64,000 bases of DNA from Aphanomyces cochlioides (GCA_019828595.1 JAHQRK010000024.1:992001-1056000), one strand, 5' to 3'; shown: positions 12,368 to 23,885, counted from the first letter of the stretch. A program made the numbers and translations. Notes: generated from the sequence alone by a model not told the origin.

Positions 12368-13124
12368 TCAAATCAGGTCCATGAAACCCATCAGTAAATC
12401 ATGGTCTTGTGGCAATCCCAATAGTCGATGGGAATTGAGGACGATATTCGTACGATTAACGATATCAATGGTATCCATGTACGGGTTAGCTAGTGCTCCA
12501 TTTATGACATCATGTAGCTCGTACTGACGAATATTCGTTGTAGGTGCGATGACAATACAGAGGATATATTGGACACCAGGAAATGTAGCCCGTACCAGCG
12601 CTTTTTGGTTCAATTCACGCCACATTTTCGACACTCCAATTTCCACTTTTAAAGTGTCAAAGTCACGCCATTCCATGTTAGCAGGGAGCATAGCTCCAGG
12701 AAGATTTTGGCTTGGGCCAAATGAGCAATCAGGCTCAATACATCGTCGATCCGCAGCATACGACGCTCTATGAGGAAACAAATGATCATCAAATGTGCCT
12801 GTTGTGCGCATTATAGTAAGATCAAACTTACTTGCGACGTTTTCATGGAGTCGGCTTTGTAATTCAACGATATAAATCTTGCCATCATTCCATTTCATCG
12901 CTCTTGATTTCAATGCTTGATTCTCCGATTCGACATATCGATTCCAATCTTCCAAACAAAGACACCAGGATCCAAATGTGAGCGATCTTCTGCTTCAAGA
13001 GACGCTGAACTTTGCGCAGATCAAGCTTGATAACTGCATTATTGATATTTCTCACTGCAGGACTCTTTCCCTGTAGGGACTCCGTGGAATAGCTTTCTGC
13101 GATTGATCCATCAGCGACGCTCAT
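12368..13124 (-). pseudogene. Possible PD-(D/E)XK nuclease-like protein, frame broken
   Basis: The main piece (12368-12955) holds a segment EPDCSFGP, then KVEIGVSKMWREL about 35 residues on, then a hydrophobic strand (VQYILCIVIAP). That spacing (PD, then a beta strand with VE, then a helix) resembles Uma2/PD-(D/E)XK-type nuclease folds seen in other eukaryotic mobile or effector proteins. This is a tentative motif-level reading. An N-terminal piece (MSVADGSIAESY, ATG at 13124) is in another frame and needs a frameshift or an intron I could not place. The 12955 end has no ATG in frame (the codon is TTG). Confidence 0.35.
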
Positions 13125-13602
13125 GATCTTTGGGACGAGATTTTTAACAATTTAACGAATGAAGGTCAGTATAAACGGGAACTGCAGATAGCCATCCATA
13201 TACGAGACGGCTCCATGATGTGACACTATGTGTGCTTGACAATGGGAAAGTCACTCATCGAACTTCCACGAACTTGCAGAGTAGAGCCCATTGGATAAAT
13301 TGCGACTTGAGTGCTCTGCGATGGATCTGTCTGACTCACAATCAACACGGTGTCTTTTGTTGTGATGGATCGGATCATTGCTTTCACTTTCTGCTCCAAG
13401 GCTTCGCGGAGTTCTTGCAATTTCACCTCCTTCTTGAGCACATGGTCAAGTTGGGCCTTGTTGTACTCGACCAAATCGATTAATTTCACCACACGCATTT
13501 GCTTGGCTTCGGAATCAGCGATCGCGACATTAACTATTTCCATTTGATCAACAAGCGGCACGCGGATATCCTCTAAAGCTGCCTGACTTGCTTTTAATTC
13601 CT

Positions 13603-13733
13603 CTGCCAAGTGCCATGCATGGTTTTCTCGGTAAGCCATGTCACCTCCCGCCACGAGTCTTTCGATCGTGTCATAGTCTGACGTAGCAATTGCGAGAAAT
13701 AATTCTTTTTGGAGTGTTTCGAGACGCAAGCGC
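13603..13733 (-). repeat. 131 bp direct repeat, copy 1
   Basis: Corresponds to forward 4002-4132. The second copy in the same orientation is at 14732-14862. Together they flank the mosaic insert, as would be left by integration of a circle through a single crossover in this 131 bp of homology (inference). Confidence 0.85.
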
Positions 13734-14731
13734 GGACGCTGAGTTTGTTCTTTTTTCAGCTTTTGGGTGCATTTCAGTGACCATGGTCGTGCTACTCTTA
13801 TCGGAAGGCTTGCCTCAGCGATTTCGCAGCTTTTCGTAATGCTAAAGTTTGACTGAGTCAGAAATGCCTGCACATCGCAACGATGGATGTTAAACTTGCC
13901 ATCGAGCCTACCTTCGCGCATGTAGGATCAAGGATCAACTGAAGTGGCTTGTTCAACATCTTGTTTTCGCTTCTGGACATTGTTTCAGATGGTCCTGTGC
14001 AGCCGATCGATTGTCAAACAGCATCTACATTGCTTTCTATGAACAAGTCACCTCTGACTTCGCAGCAGCTGCTTTCATGAGTGGAGTGTAACCATGGCAG
14101 CTAACACGATTGACTTGTGCACCTCTAACACTCGGTCTTTGGAAGCGAGGATTTCGCCCGCACGCTCCAGGACGCCCGCTGCGCATACAAATTGGGGACC
14201 GACTACAAGCTTTTCACTCTTCCCGAGCACAAAGCTTCATCAAACTTCCAGAGCTCACTTGAAGACCCAAAGCTCAGTCCTCACCGCACACCCTTTTTAA
14301 CATTTCGAGGGCTGATTCATGCGCTGCACTCAACGCAGTCGCGGATCGACGAGGAGCACATGAATCAGCCCTCGAAATGTTAAACAGGGTGTGCGGTGAG
14401 GACTGAGCTTTGGGTCTTCAAGTGAGCTCTGGAAGTTTGATGAAGCTTCGTGCTCGGGAAGAGTGAAAAGCTTGTAGTCGGTCCACAATTTGTACGCACA
14501 GCGGGCGTCCTGGAGCGTGCGGGCGAAATCCTCGCTTCCAAAGACTTGACCAACGTCCTTGGGCGAAAGGGATATCTTCTCGGGTCTCCGTTCGTTGGCA
14601 TGATTGGGCGATTTTTTATCCAATGAAATGGATGCATTTGACTGAGTTTATCCGGACAAGCCAGGATGAGTTGAGTACAGTACCAAGTCTATCGCCGCAT
14701 GAGCTGTCTGTTATAACTATCATAACTTTAG
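13734..14731. other. Mosaic insert built from pieces of other loci
   Basis: It contains, left to right: about 310 bp of unrecognised sequence; 14051-14132, the reverse complement of 51-132 of this window with one mismatch; and 14136-14544, a hairpin made of two opposed copies of a fragment of a BRO-like gene related to 48052-49485. It ends with about 190 bp that includes a TTTATCCGGACA motif at about 14647. The patchwork looks like filler DNA from end-joining or template switching. Confidence 0.8.
14136..14544. repeat. Hairpin inverted repeat of a BRO-like gene fragment
   Basis: 14136-14321 and 14359-14544 are reverse complements (paired positions sum to 28680) with a 37 bp loop and very few mismatches. 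Each arm encodes a fragment of a protein similar to residues 178-245 of the BRO-like protein at 48052-49485 (YKLFTLPE, QSSLEDP, RTPFLTF). It is a third, diverged member of that family. Confidence 0.85.
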
Positions 14732-14862
14732 CTGCCAAGTGCCATGCATGGTTTTCTCGGCAAGCCATGTCACCTCCCGCCACGAGTCTTTCGATCGTGT
14801 CAAAGTCTGACGTAGCAATTGCGAGAAATAATGCTGTTTGGAGTGTTTCGAGACGCAAGCGC
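14732..14862 (-). repeat. 131 bp direct repeat, copy 2
   Basis: Same segment as 13603-13733, with several substitutions (for example encoding C for Y and F for Y). The flanking gene sequence continues outward from each copy in the expected direction. Confidence 0.85.
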
Positions 14863-17800
14863 TTGGAGAGCAGGTCCAAAATGCCTTCGTGACGGACTTG
14901 TGTCGCGATGGACATGGTGGTCAAACCATGGCGATTTGTATATCCAACGACAGCGCGGTGTTCAACAAGCATGGCGACAATATCAAAATGTTGACCAAGG
15001 GTTGCTTCCCCAAGTGGTGTTCGGCTTCTAGAGCTCTCCAAATTGACATTTGCTCCTTGTTGAAGCAATCGCCGCACTAAATACGCATCACCCTTTGCAG
15101 CCACAAGCGTCAATGGAGTAAATCCTGTGCCAAATTCTTCGTCGAGAACAGAAGGACTCATTCGATGCAAAAAGACTAGAATCGAGTCGACATCGGACGT
15201 CTTGAGAGCCCACATGAATCCGTGTTCATGGTGTTCCAAGCACCGATCGAGAGTTCCATCTCTCTTGATCCAAACTTTGAGTGGTCGCGCACACATTTGA
15301 CTGCCTGCTCCGCAAGCCACCATTCGGTGGTCGCAATTTTTAAGATGGAAAGCCATCTCGACCGCTGCAACGCGAAGATTACATCGATTTGGGCAAGCTA
15401 GAAGTCGTCTAGGGCATTCGGCTTGCATATGGCGTTGAATCGTCGACGCTGCACATATGATACGACATTCTAGTGGGCACACAGTTGGCCGATGCAAGCA
15501 ATCTACAGCTTCGTGTCGAGCTAAATCACTCTCGCATACTCGCACACCACAACCTTTGTGGCAAAACAGGATACGCTCCGGACAGAGAAAATGGACATGG
15601 GAATCAAAATCAACAAGACGAATATTCAATTGGCACTGCGGACAAGGCACGAGTCGATGCAAACATTGCGTGGAGATGTGGGTTTGGATTTGGTTGAAAC
15701 AGAGAGCGGTACCGCAACCTAATTCACAAGGACCGACTTGGCGGTAGGCACATTCTAAAGATTGGTGGGCAGCCATGTCTTTGGCAAAGTTAGGCTGGTG
15801 GCAGTCTGTGCATTTTATAACTCGTTTCGGGCATATTGTACTCTACGAATTCAAGTGAGGAAAGTTTCTACCGATGTATTCAAGGCTTACTTCGTGGTCA
15901 GAGACGTCAGCTAGAGGTACCATGGTGCCACACGTGAGCCGACAAGGCCGAGGAAATTGAATACATACGTCTCGAACATGATCGGCTAAGGCTTTTTGCA
16001 CGAGATTTTCATGACAGTGAGGACAAAACACATGGCTACAAGTTCGAGTTGGCCAAAGAAAACGTTGGCAATTACCTGTTTGTGCACTGTGATTCTTCAT
16101 GTGCAAGCAGCAAATCGACAGCCATCACTAGACCACATCCAAGGCGACAAGCGAGAACTCGTTTGAGGCAACGATCTTTAGTATGACTAGCCATTTGATG
16201 CTGCTCACAAAGTTGACCACAACCCAGAGGACAAGTCACGACTTTATGCACACACGATGTGTTTTCATGCAGCTCACGCTCTTGTGCTACCATCCACCCG
16301 CAGTCCCAATCGAGGATATCTTCATCCGGAGCGAAGTACGTATGGTTGAGATTCATCCACATGGACGTGCTGTCAATACTGATGAGATGCGATTGAGTCG
16401 TCGGGTCGTATCGGAGGACAAGGCCTCGTGTCGATGCCTCGTAATGTAGCTTTTCAAGCAGTTCCTTGCTCTGTTCAATGCGACGACGAAGCCATTTTGT
16501 CAAAAATGGGTGACTTTCCCGAGGTTTCACCTTTGAAAGTAGACCTCCATCAGAAATAAATGCCTCAAGACGACTAATGCGCTGTCGAACACCTTCAAGT
16601 GTCAATGGGATAGTCTCGCTCACTGCCACATCGTCCGATCGCACCTGAACAGCGGCATCAGTTCGCCCAAACAAGGTAACCTTCTTGCCACACAGATCTA
16701 AGAAAAGTATTGCTGTCAAAGTCGAACAAGAAGGTAATGTTTACCCCAGTTGCATCGAATTGGTCGCCGAGGACAAAATCCACAATTGGATTCCTGGTGG
16801 CCAAATACATGTTGTGCCTCCATACTTTCACCACAGCCAAGAGGGCATTGTTTCGTCTGCTTAGGACAATCCCAAGCATAGTGCTCATCGCTAAAACAAT
16901 AAATCTATGTCACAATATTAGCCAAGAGCCGAGTGAAACGCAACTGACAAGATCGGTCACGTTGCAGCCGTTTCTGCAGGTGATTTCACGAAAGTCACAG
17001 GTATTTGACTCATGAGCGTGTCGAATTTCAGGAGGTCCAAGTATCTCTGGACAACCATGATGAGCCCATCGACAGGGTAGAGATCGCAACACACAGAGAA
17101 ATCCTCTGTGGAATGCCGTTTGATCGAATGGATGATATTGACCACAGCCACCGTATAGCTGACACTCCATCGACCGCTTGACGCAGTGCCGCCGAAGATG
17201 ACATCGTAAATCTCTACCCAATAAAGTCGAACAGCACTGATGACATTCTACTGGGCGAAGTGGGCAATCATGAGCCTAGTAATCCCAATAAGTTCATTTT
17301 TTCATGATTTTACAACCTCATGCGCATCGCGAGCATTCCATCGAAGCCGCATTCCGCAGTCAAGTCGACAAAATGCATCCCGGTAATGGCAATGCTCAGT
17401 TTCATGCACTTGCATGTCATTCCATGGCAACGAAACTGAGCATCTACATGAAGAGAATAAATATTCATCAAACTTTAGAGAATCACCCATATTGTAGATT
17501 AATACAAGTAACTTGACGACGTGGACAGTCGCGGCGCTAATTAACAGTCACAACATGACTCTTTTCACGAGGATTTACCTTGTGAAGATCCAATTCCATG
17601 CTTCGAAGGGTCATTTTGCACTCGTCACATTCAATCGATCGATGTGGGCATTGCGTTTCTTCGTGGTACTTCATGAGATCTTTGGCATGCTCGAAACCAC
17701 ATCCCAAAGAGCATGCAACCGTCATGGTTTTCGTCTTAAGATGCTCCACATGGTCGTGATGCTCCTTGGCTCGATCGATTGCCTGTTGCAATAATGCAAT

Positions 17801-18707
17801 GACTGCATCGTGGCCTTGTTCCTCAGCATGAGCAAGGGCACATTTGTTTTCAATGTCACTAAGAAATCATCAGTTAACAAGTCAAATTTGCAGTCTTATT
17901 TACGCGGAAAGCAAGGCGTCCAAAAAGACATTATGCCATTCGGGAGTTTTTTCGTCCACATAATCCTTCTTGGTAGTCGGACCAATGCAAACATGATGGT
18001 ATTTTGATATCAAAATGCTCACGATGACTGTTTGATTGTTCCGGCATGCATGAATCAAAGCGGTTTTGCCTTCTCGAGTCTTTTTGAGAACATCGGCGCC
18101 ACACTGGAGTAAAAATTGAACGATTTCTTTATGCCCTGAATATGCCGCCCTGTTCATGCGATATCAAATTGGAAAAAGTGGACAAGAAAATGTACCATGT
18201 CAATGGTGTGTGGCGCAATCTAGTCTCCAAATTGACGTCTGCGCCGTGTCGAACGAGAAGTTCGACAATCGGAAAATCGCCATGTGCTGCAGCTTTTGTT
18301 AGTGCCGTCCAGCCCAATTTTGTTTCATAATCTAGGAAAAATGGACTGTCGGACTCCCCTCGCGCTTGCGTAAAGAGATCAGCAGTCAAATCGTCGTTGA
18401 CACGAATGAGCTGCCGAATCTACGACAATTTCGCCTTACTATTCCTCATTCTCGAGAGTACCAGCAAATACCTCGTCGTTTCCCCGGCTTAGGGCATCCG
18501 CCATGGATGCGCAAAGCTGTGCATTCCTCTCAAGAAGATCGGCATTTCGTCGTTGGGTTTCATCTTTTGCCTGGTTGATTCGTCTTGTACAGTTGTGTTG
18601 GTGGATAGCCAATTCGAGCTGCTGCACAACGCCTTCATGGTTAGCCAAGCGAGCCCAATCCAGTGCTATCTTGTTGTGTGGGTCTTTAACAAAGAGATCA
18701 GCTCCAT

Positions 18708-19100
18708 AACTGAATGGCTTACATGCGACGTGGGTTCAAGGTCAATGGCTTTTGTGTACAATTCGAGTGCCGACGAGTAATTAGCAGACGCAAAAGCGGC
18801 ATCTTCTTGCTGCTTGGCTTGATCAGCTTTGTTAATTTTGACTGACTGGAAATTTCTCCTCTGTGGCTACAAGAAAAAGTTATGGCAAGCCAATGAAATC
18901 ATTTTTACCGTTGCCGTCTTCATTTTGCTTGAGCTCTTCCAGTCTTCACATTTTGTTTCATCCCTACACGCGTCGTAGACGTGATCTATAAACCTAGAAA
19001 CGTCGATACGTACCAGACGATGCAAGCTTTTCAGCTTCTTGCTTTGAAATTGAAAAGCATTGTCATACTCGTCTTGTGTAAACTCAGACGCCTCAAACAC
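18708..19100 (-). pseudogene. TPR-domain protein fragment fused to the ankyrin copy
   Basis: Reading from 18850 down, the frame gives KINKADQAKQQEDAAF and then a clear TPR helix pair (YSSALELYTKAIDLEPTSH). It is cut in the next helix and runs directly into the ankyrin sequence at 18707. A 42 nt GT..AG intron (about 18868-18909) joins it to an upstream piece ending MKTAT. A further piece (FEASEFTQDEYDNAF, near 19090) lies in the same direction, but the splice between them does not keep frame. TPR units of this type occur in Hsp70/Hsp90 co-chaperones. This is a truncated gene head whose 3' part was replaced at the duplication breakpoint. Confidence 0.6.
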
Positions 19101-19318
19101 TTCGTTGCTTCTTCTTCAGTCTGTTTAATTTCTTGAATATTGGTATCTTCGTAGATCTACACAACAATATCAGCTCTACAGCGAATATTACCCTTTTCAA
19201 TCGCAAAACGAGATCCACGTGCCACGCATTTACCAAATCTATTTTTAGAAGTTTATCCGGATTTCTCTGTATCCGCGTGGCCTTTGTATCTTCAACGGTT
19301 ATCGCATTCCAAGATTTG

Positions 19319-21248
19319 ATGGCCGGAGACCAAGCACCACCGATCAAGTCTGGGTCGAGTCTTCGCCTATTGCTCTCTCCACACACGACAGATGATCAAC
19401 CGTTTGTCCAAGGAGCAATCGACAATGCTTTTGATACTGGTGCAGGTGTAGTCGCTACTTCTTCTGATGACTCAGCTGGACCGTCCCAAGGTATGTCATT
19501 CAACTGCTCAACGTTTTCATTCTGACCAACTAGTTGCGAGCGTAAACTCTTTGAATCCACTCACGAAGGATTTTCAGCGTGTACGCTACCTATTACAAGC
19601 TTCGCTTCCAGGTTTCCGTGTGCATGACGATATGACGATTTGGGAAATGAAGAATCTAATGCTGGAAAATCAGTACGAAACCCACGCGGCAGGGCTATTA
19701 GAATTGGACTCTTGGGTCGCAGTGGAAGATCTTGGACCGTCAATGGCGCAAATGTACAGTTATAGTTTCACTTCGCTCGATACAACCCAGGGAATGAAGT
19801 TTACAACTGGAAACATCGTTCTTGATAATCCAGGACAAACAGGTGTGTGCATTTTTCTTCTCTGGAAGCTCATCACGTTTTAGGATCGCGGCAGTATGTA
19901 CTTTGCAAAGTTGCTACGGGGCGCTCCCTGCCTATTGAGACTGAAGAAAGCGCCAAAACTCGACTTCCAAGCGGTTTCCACAGCTATTATCTCACACCGA
20001 AGAGTCCATCGGAATCGAATTATTACCACGAGTACATTCTCACTAGTACGCAACAGGTTAGATCAAGCCTTCCTCATGGATTTGTTGAGTATTGTTGCTC
20101 GTAGGTCCTTCCACGATTCCTCGTCCGTTTTGACTACAATGCCATCGAGTCCAAGACCCAAGCTATATGTGCTTTGTGCGAAAAAGAGCTTGCCGCTGTT
20201 GCCTGCCGTTCATGCGAAGCCGAGCTGTGTGCTACGTGTGATGAAAATGTGCATTCTGCCAACAAATTGGCTGGTCGGCACAAACGGACAAACCTATCGC
20301 AATCCAGCGGTGGCCTTGCCCCAGCAGTTCCTTGTCGCATTGTAAGCTATTCTCTTCAACTCTCATTCATGAGTTTCGTTGCAGCACGAGAGCAAAACAG
20401 TGGAATTCTACTGCCCAGTATGTGCCATTCCGGTTTGCGTGTATTGCAAGATGGTGGGCGATCACAGCTGCGGTGACAAAGGAAGCCATCGGCTCGTTAG
20501 TCTGGCTGAAGCATACGACCAGGGGCTCAAAGATTCTAGCAAAGCTGACCCACTTGTGGAAGCAAGAAAGCAACTCATTGCAACAAAAACCAAACAGATT
20601 CAGGAGCGCGCCACTGATGTCCGACGCAATATGAGCGAAGTCGAGGCGCATATTCGAAGTAGTCTTGAAATTGCACTCGCCCGTCTTGCCGACGAAGGCA
20701 AAGCCAAATTGGACATTCTCAAGTGTGAAGAGCTTGAGCTTGCACGACAGGTACAGCAAATCGAGTGGGCAGAAGCGTTCCTCGCAAGCCAGCGAAATGT
20801 GCTCGCTCCGGTGGATTTCCTCGCCGCATGGAACCAACACAAGCCGCTCCGAGCTGAGCAGCGTGAGTTTCCAGTCGTCCATCTGGCATCTGCTGAATGT
20901 GTCAAGCCTGACATTCAACTTCTGGGCAGATTGGTCGTGGTGTCAGGCGATGACGGACCTCCAGAAGATATCTTGGACAAGAACGACCCCGTATACAGCG
21001 CGACAACTTCAGGCCACGTCATGTCCCCCAAGGGCAAGAAGATCATTGAAGAAGTGAAGAATGATTTGATCAAAACGGCCGCCATGTCGCCTCAAAAACT
21101 TGGCCAGGAGATCAAAAAAGACGGATCGACTGGACGCGGTGGGGCGATCAGTGTTGGCCCTCGACGTCCGAATGGATCTGTCACGGACGACTGCTGGTCA
21201 GCTCAACTGCGTAAGGAGATGGCACCAACCAGCGACAAAGTCGACTAA
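19319..21248 (+). CDS. PARP-like domain / double B-box zinc-finger protein
   Basis: Five exons: 19319-19490, 19534-19842, 19884-20056, 20105-20341 and 20385-21248, with introns of 41-48 nt; all junctions keep frame. ATG at 19319 begins MAGDQAPP. The middle part resembles the C-terminal half of a PARP catalytic domain: YVLCKVATGR, LPSGFHSYYL, then YYHEYILTSTQQVLPRFLV, which matches the strand carrying the catalytic Glu in PARPs. I see no clear His-Gly-Ser/Thr motif upstream, so activity is doubtful. Two B-box fingers follow (ICALCEKELAAVACRSC and FYCPVCAIPVCVYC), then a coiled coil and a basic Ser/Pro tail. The TRIM-like layout without RING suggests a protein-interaction role. Confidence 0.75.
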
Positions 21249-21633
21249 ATTGGCACGATTTCAATCTAGTTTCATTCCATCTTCAGTCTTCTATACACGT
21301 TCAGCTTGATACCATGACGATTCATTACCTCCACAGCTTGGCATCACAGTGCTGCTCGTCTTGAAGGGTCAAATTTGTGTTATCACAATAGCAAAGCATA
21401 AATAATCGCAGAGCTTGTACCAAGCTCATCTGGCTTTCAGAGCCTACTGAAGGGCTTCAACCTCTAGCCTTATTCCATGTTTTAGCTTGAGGAAAACAGC
21501 GCGGCCGCGTTGAGGAACTTGCGCGCGCCAATTTGAATAAATTGAAAATATCAATAAGAAAATAATAAATGAGAGATTCTTCAATTCGACATTATTCCAT
21601 TTGCACGATGGACATTGATGGTGCGGCTGTCGT
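21249..21633. other. Intergenic
   Basis: Spacer between the B-box gene and THOC7. It must hold the 3' end of the first and the promoter of the second. I see no RNA gene or repeat. Confidence 0.5.
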
Positions 21634-22413
21634 ATGGACGATGATGATGACGAGTTTCCTGACGTAGATGAAGTGATTCGCCAGCGGCTCTTGACGCGTA
21701 CGACAATTGTTGGCAAGTCCATGATGAAGCGGACGGCCGATTGTCTCTTTTCATTCTTGGATAGCACAGGACACTTGGACCGGTACAACGACGAGTTTGC
21801 TGGAAGTGCCTCAAAGAAACCCAAGCAGACCTTGAGCAGAAAACGTGCCCAGGATGAGATGGATACGTTCTTGTGGGAGTTGGAAATGCTTCAAGTGGAT
21901 GCGCGACGGACAGAACTGCTTGTTTTCACATGCGAGAGAGAACTTGAAGCATATGAAGCATTACACAAAGACATTGATCGATCGATTGTGAGCGTCACAA
22001 AGGACATTGATCGACTCAAAGGGGTAGTTGCCAATGAAAAGATTATTCGCCAGTACAAGGAAGAATACGAAGTCGCCGCGCGCGCCATCAACCAGTTCGC
22101 ATCGCCAAAGAAGAGTGCCGATGTGGTCGAAGGGTTGGAAGATCAATTACGTGCGTCGACCGAGGCATTGCATGCCATCACGGATCGTGTGGAGCTCAAA
22201 TCCAAAGAATTGGCGCTCCTCATGCGTGCTATTCGCGATCTTCAAAGCAATTATCGAGACGATGAAGATGACGTTGTTGTCGTCGCTGACGATGAAGAAG
22301 CACATGTCAAGGACGACGAAGCGGACGACTATGAGAGCAAGCATACTGAAGAACCTGTCGCCACTGTCGCCGACCACACACCCGATCAAGAGGAGGAACC
22401 AGTAGAAAACTAA
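21634..22413 (+). CDS. THOC7: THO complex subunit 7 (THOC7/Mft1-type)
   Basis: A single-exon ORF of 259 residues starting MDDDDDEFPDVDEVIRQRLL. The DEVIRQRLL start, the long coiled coil (residues ~70-200, with YEALHKDIDRSIV and IIRQYKEEYEVAARAI) and an acidic tail match the layout of THOC7, which is usually about 200 residues. THOC7 is a small structural subunit of the THO/TREX complex, which couples transcription to nuclear mRNA export. The Asp/Glu-rich C-terminal tail (from residue ~208) is longer than usual. An upstream ATG at 21608 is in another frame and stops quickly. It is convergent with KIN17. A fragment of another THO subunit, THOC2, lies at 49.6-50.5 kb. Confidence 0.75.
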   Translation: MDDDDDEFPDVDEVIRQRLLTRTTIVGKSMMKRTADCLFSFLDSTGHLDRYNDEFAGSASKKPKQTLSRKRAQDEMDTFLWELEMLQVDARRTELLVFTCERELEAYEALHKDIDRSIVSVTKDIDRLKGVVANEKIIRQYKEEYEVAARAINQFASPKKSADVVEGLEDQLRASTEALHAITDRVELKSKELALLMRAIRDLQSNYRDDEDDVVVVADDEEAHVKDDEADDYESKHTEEPVATVADHTPDQEEEPVEN

Positions 22414-22514
22414 TATTACTCGTCTGCAACTTTGCACACATCTTCATACTCTACTTTGTCAAGTGTCCGCCCTCTATTCCATGATCAGTAAGAGTCGGAT
22501 GGACCACTAGCAAC

Positions 22515-23741
22515 TTACTTCTTCGGGCCAGATGTAATGAGTACCGATACACTGAACGATGCTTCGTCAATCGAGAGTAGTGTTGCGAGTGCACCTCGTC
22601 CAATGCCATTTACGATGCGTACTGTCTTGCCAACCAGCGGAATCACCGTCTCAAGATCATCCTATTCCACAAAAGCATGAGTACACCATTCTTCGACTCC
22701 ATGATCCACCTGATCAACACGCAATTCGTCGCCTGAGTCCAACATGCGCACTTGAGCGCCAAATGTGTCGACCACCCTCAAGACTTGACCCTTTTTCTTG
22801 TAGTACTCTCCGTCGCCCACGTTCTTATCCATTACTTTGACAATGATACCTTGGTGAACCCAGTTTTCCTTGCGATTTGATCGGTCTTCTTCCTCGTCAA
22901 GTCGTTGTCGCTTGCGTTGTTCTTCAGCCATGATAGCATCCACAGCACTGCGCTTTCCACCAGTCTTTGCTTCATTTTCTCCTGGATTTAGCGTCGAATC
23001 GTCGTCAGCGCTGAAGACGATCGGCTTCTTTGACACTTCAGGGGCTTTCGACTTGGTCTCCACTTTTAAACTAAGCTTAACTTTGTCGACACGAGGTTTC
23101 GTAGTGTCAGGCTTCTTCTCATCGTCTTGCTCATTGCCAAACTTTTCTCGTGCTTCTTTCACTTGAGCTTGGATGAAGCGGCGATTGCGCTCTTCGTGGT
23201 CTAATGACGACTGTTGTTTTCGTTTTAACTCCTCTTGGCGAGCTATTGCGGCCGGATCTCGGTTGATATATTGGATGAACCATCCTTTCTCTGTTTCTTC
23301 GACAACGCATTTTCCGGTCTTGCCAAGGTACTGCACAAACCCACTCAATGTCGTCCATCGAGTTGCGTTCATGTGCACATGGTGCTTGTCGCGGATATAC
23401 TCATTATACACCACATGAGCACTGACACGTTTTGTCGTATGGCTTCGGCGCAAGTTCTCCAAGAAGGCGCGCTCAAACATCTCACTGTATCCTTGAATAA
23501 ACTTGGTCGGATTACTGGCTACGATCAGCATTTGCCGTTGATGAGCGTCTCCAGACGTGTGTGCTTTGAATCCATTCTCATCGCGGCACTGCTTGTTGCA
23601 TACTTGACAATACCATCGTAGTTTTTGAAGCCCTTTCGACTAGACATACAATCAGCGGCCTTTCATTCAATACAACGAGGTAATTTATACCTTTTGCCGA
23701 TTTGCAACAGCTTTTGCCGTCATAAAGTCATGCTTCGGCAT
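22515..23741 (-). CDS. KIN17: DNA/RNA-binding protein KIN17
   Basis: Three exons on the minus strand. The first begins at 23741 (MPKHDFMTAKAVANRQK). After a ~50 nt intron the second starts SKGLQKLRWYCQVCNKQCRD, a C2H2 finger with CQVC...H...H. It continues through the KIN17 core (FLENLRRSHTTKRV, RWTTLSGFVQYLGKTGKC, EKGWFIQYINRDP), a coiled basic region with nuclear-localisation-like KRQR, and a KOW-like stretch. An in-frame TAG at about 22662 lies inside a 48 nt GT..AG intron. Splicing joins ELRVDQ to DDLETVIPLVGK, exactly as in the family, and the protein ends at TAA 22515. KIN17 acts in DNA replication/repair and RNA processing in the nucleus. Confidence 0.9.
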
Positions 23742-23781
23742 CTCGTCTTGTGTCCTTCCTTGGAATTGGCCTCTCTGTGAA

Positions 23782-23885
23782 GAGGAATTCGCCGAAAACA
23801 GGGCAACAGTGTCTGGAAACAGGGCAAATCTCCCCTGTTCACGGGGAATCCGGATAACGTCCGGATAAGAATAGAATTATCTTAA
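23782..23885 (+). repeat. MULE left terminal inverted repeat
   Basis: 104 bp, reverse complement of the outer and inner parts of 25766-25932. It contains one copy of the 21 bp unit TGCCCTGTTTCCAGACACTGT and the paired TCCGGATAA motifs. Confidence 0.88.

Larger units (their letters stand above)
13303..18707 (-). pseudogene. Inverted, truncated copy of the ankyrin/TRAF zinc-finger gene
   Basis: This is the reverse complement of 157-4432, with the same exons and introns, but it stops within the coiled coil and lacks the final ankyrin and zinc-finger exons. It is split by a 998 bp insert (13734-14731). On either side of the insert a 131 bp piece of the gene (forward 4002-4132) is present twice. 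The outer copy (14732-14862) carries amino-acid changes (KE to TA, Y to F, Y to C); the inner copy (13603-13733) matches the intact gene. At 18707 it joins abruptly to a TPR coding sequence. It has lost both ends, so it is unlikely to make a normal protein. Confidence 0.85.
13303..18707 (-). repeat. Right arm of inverted repeat 1
   Basis: It pairs with 157-4432. The ends are sharp: homology stops at forward 4432 / 13303 and forward 157 / 18707. Confidence 0.92.

Noticed and set aside
22662..22664. Apparent premature stop in KIN17
   Set aside because: It lies inside a 48 nt GT..AG intron; removing it restores the conserved DLETVIP continuation.
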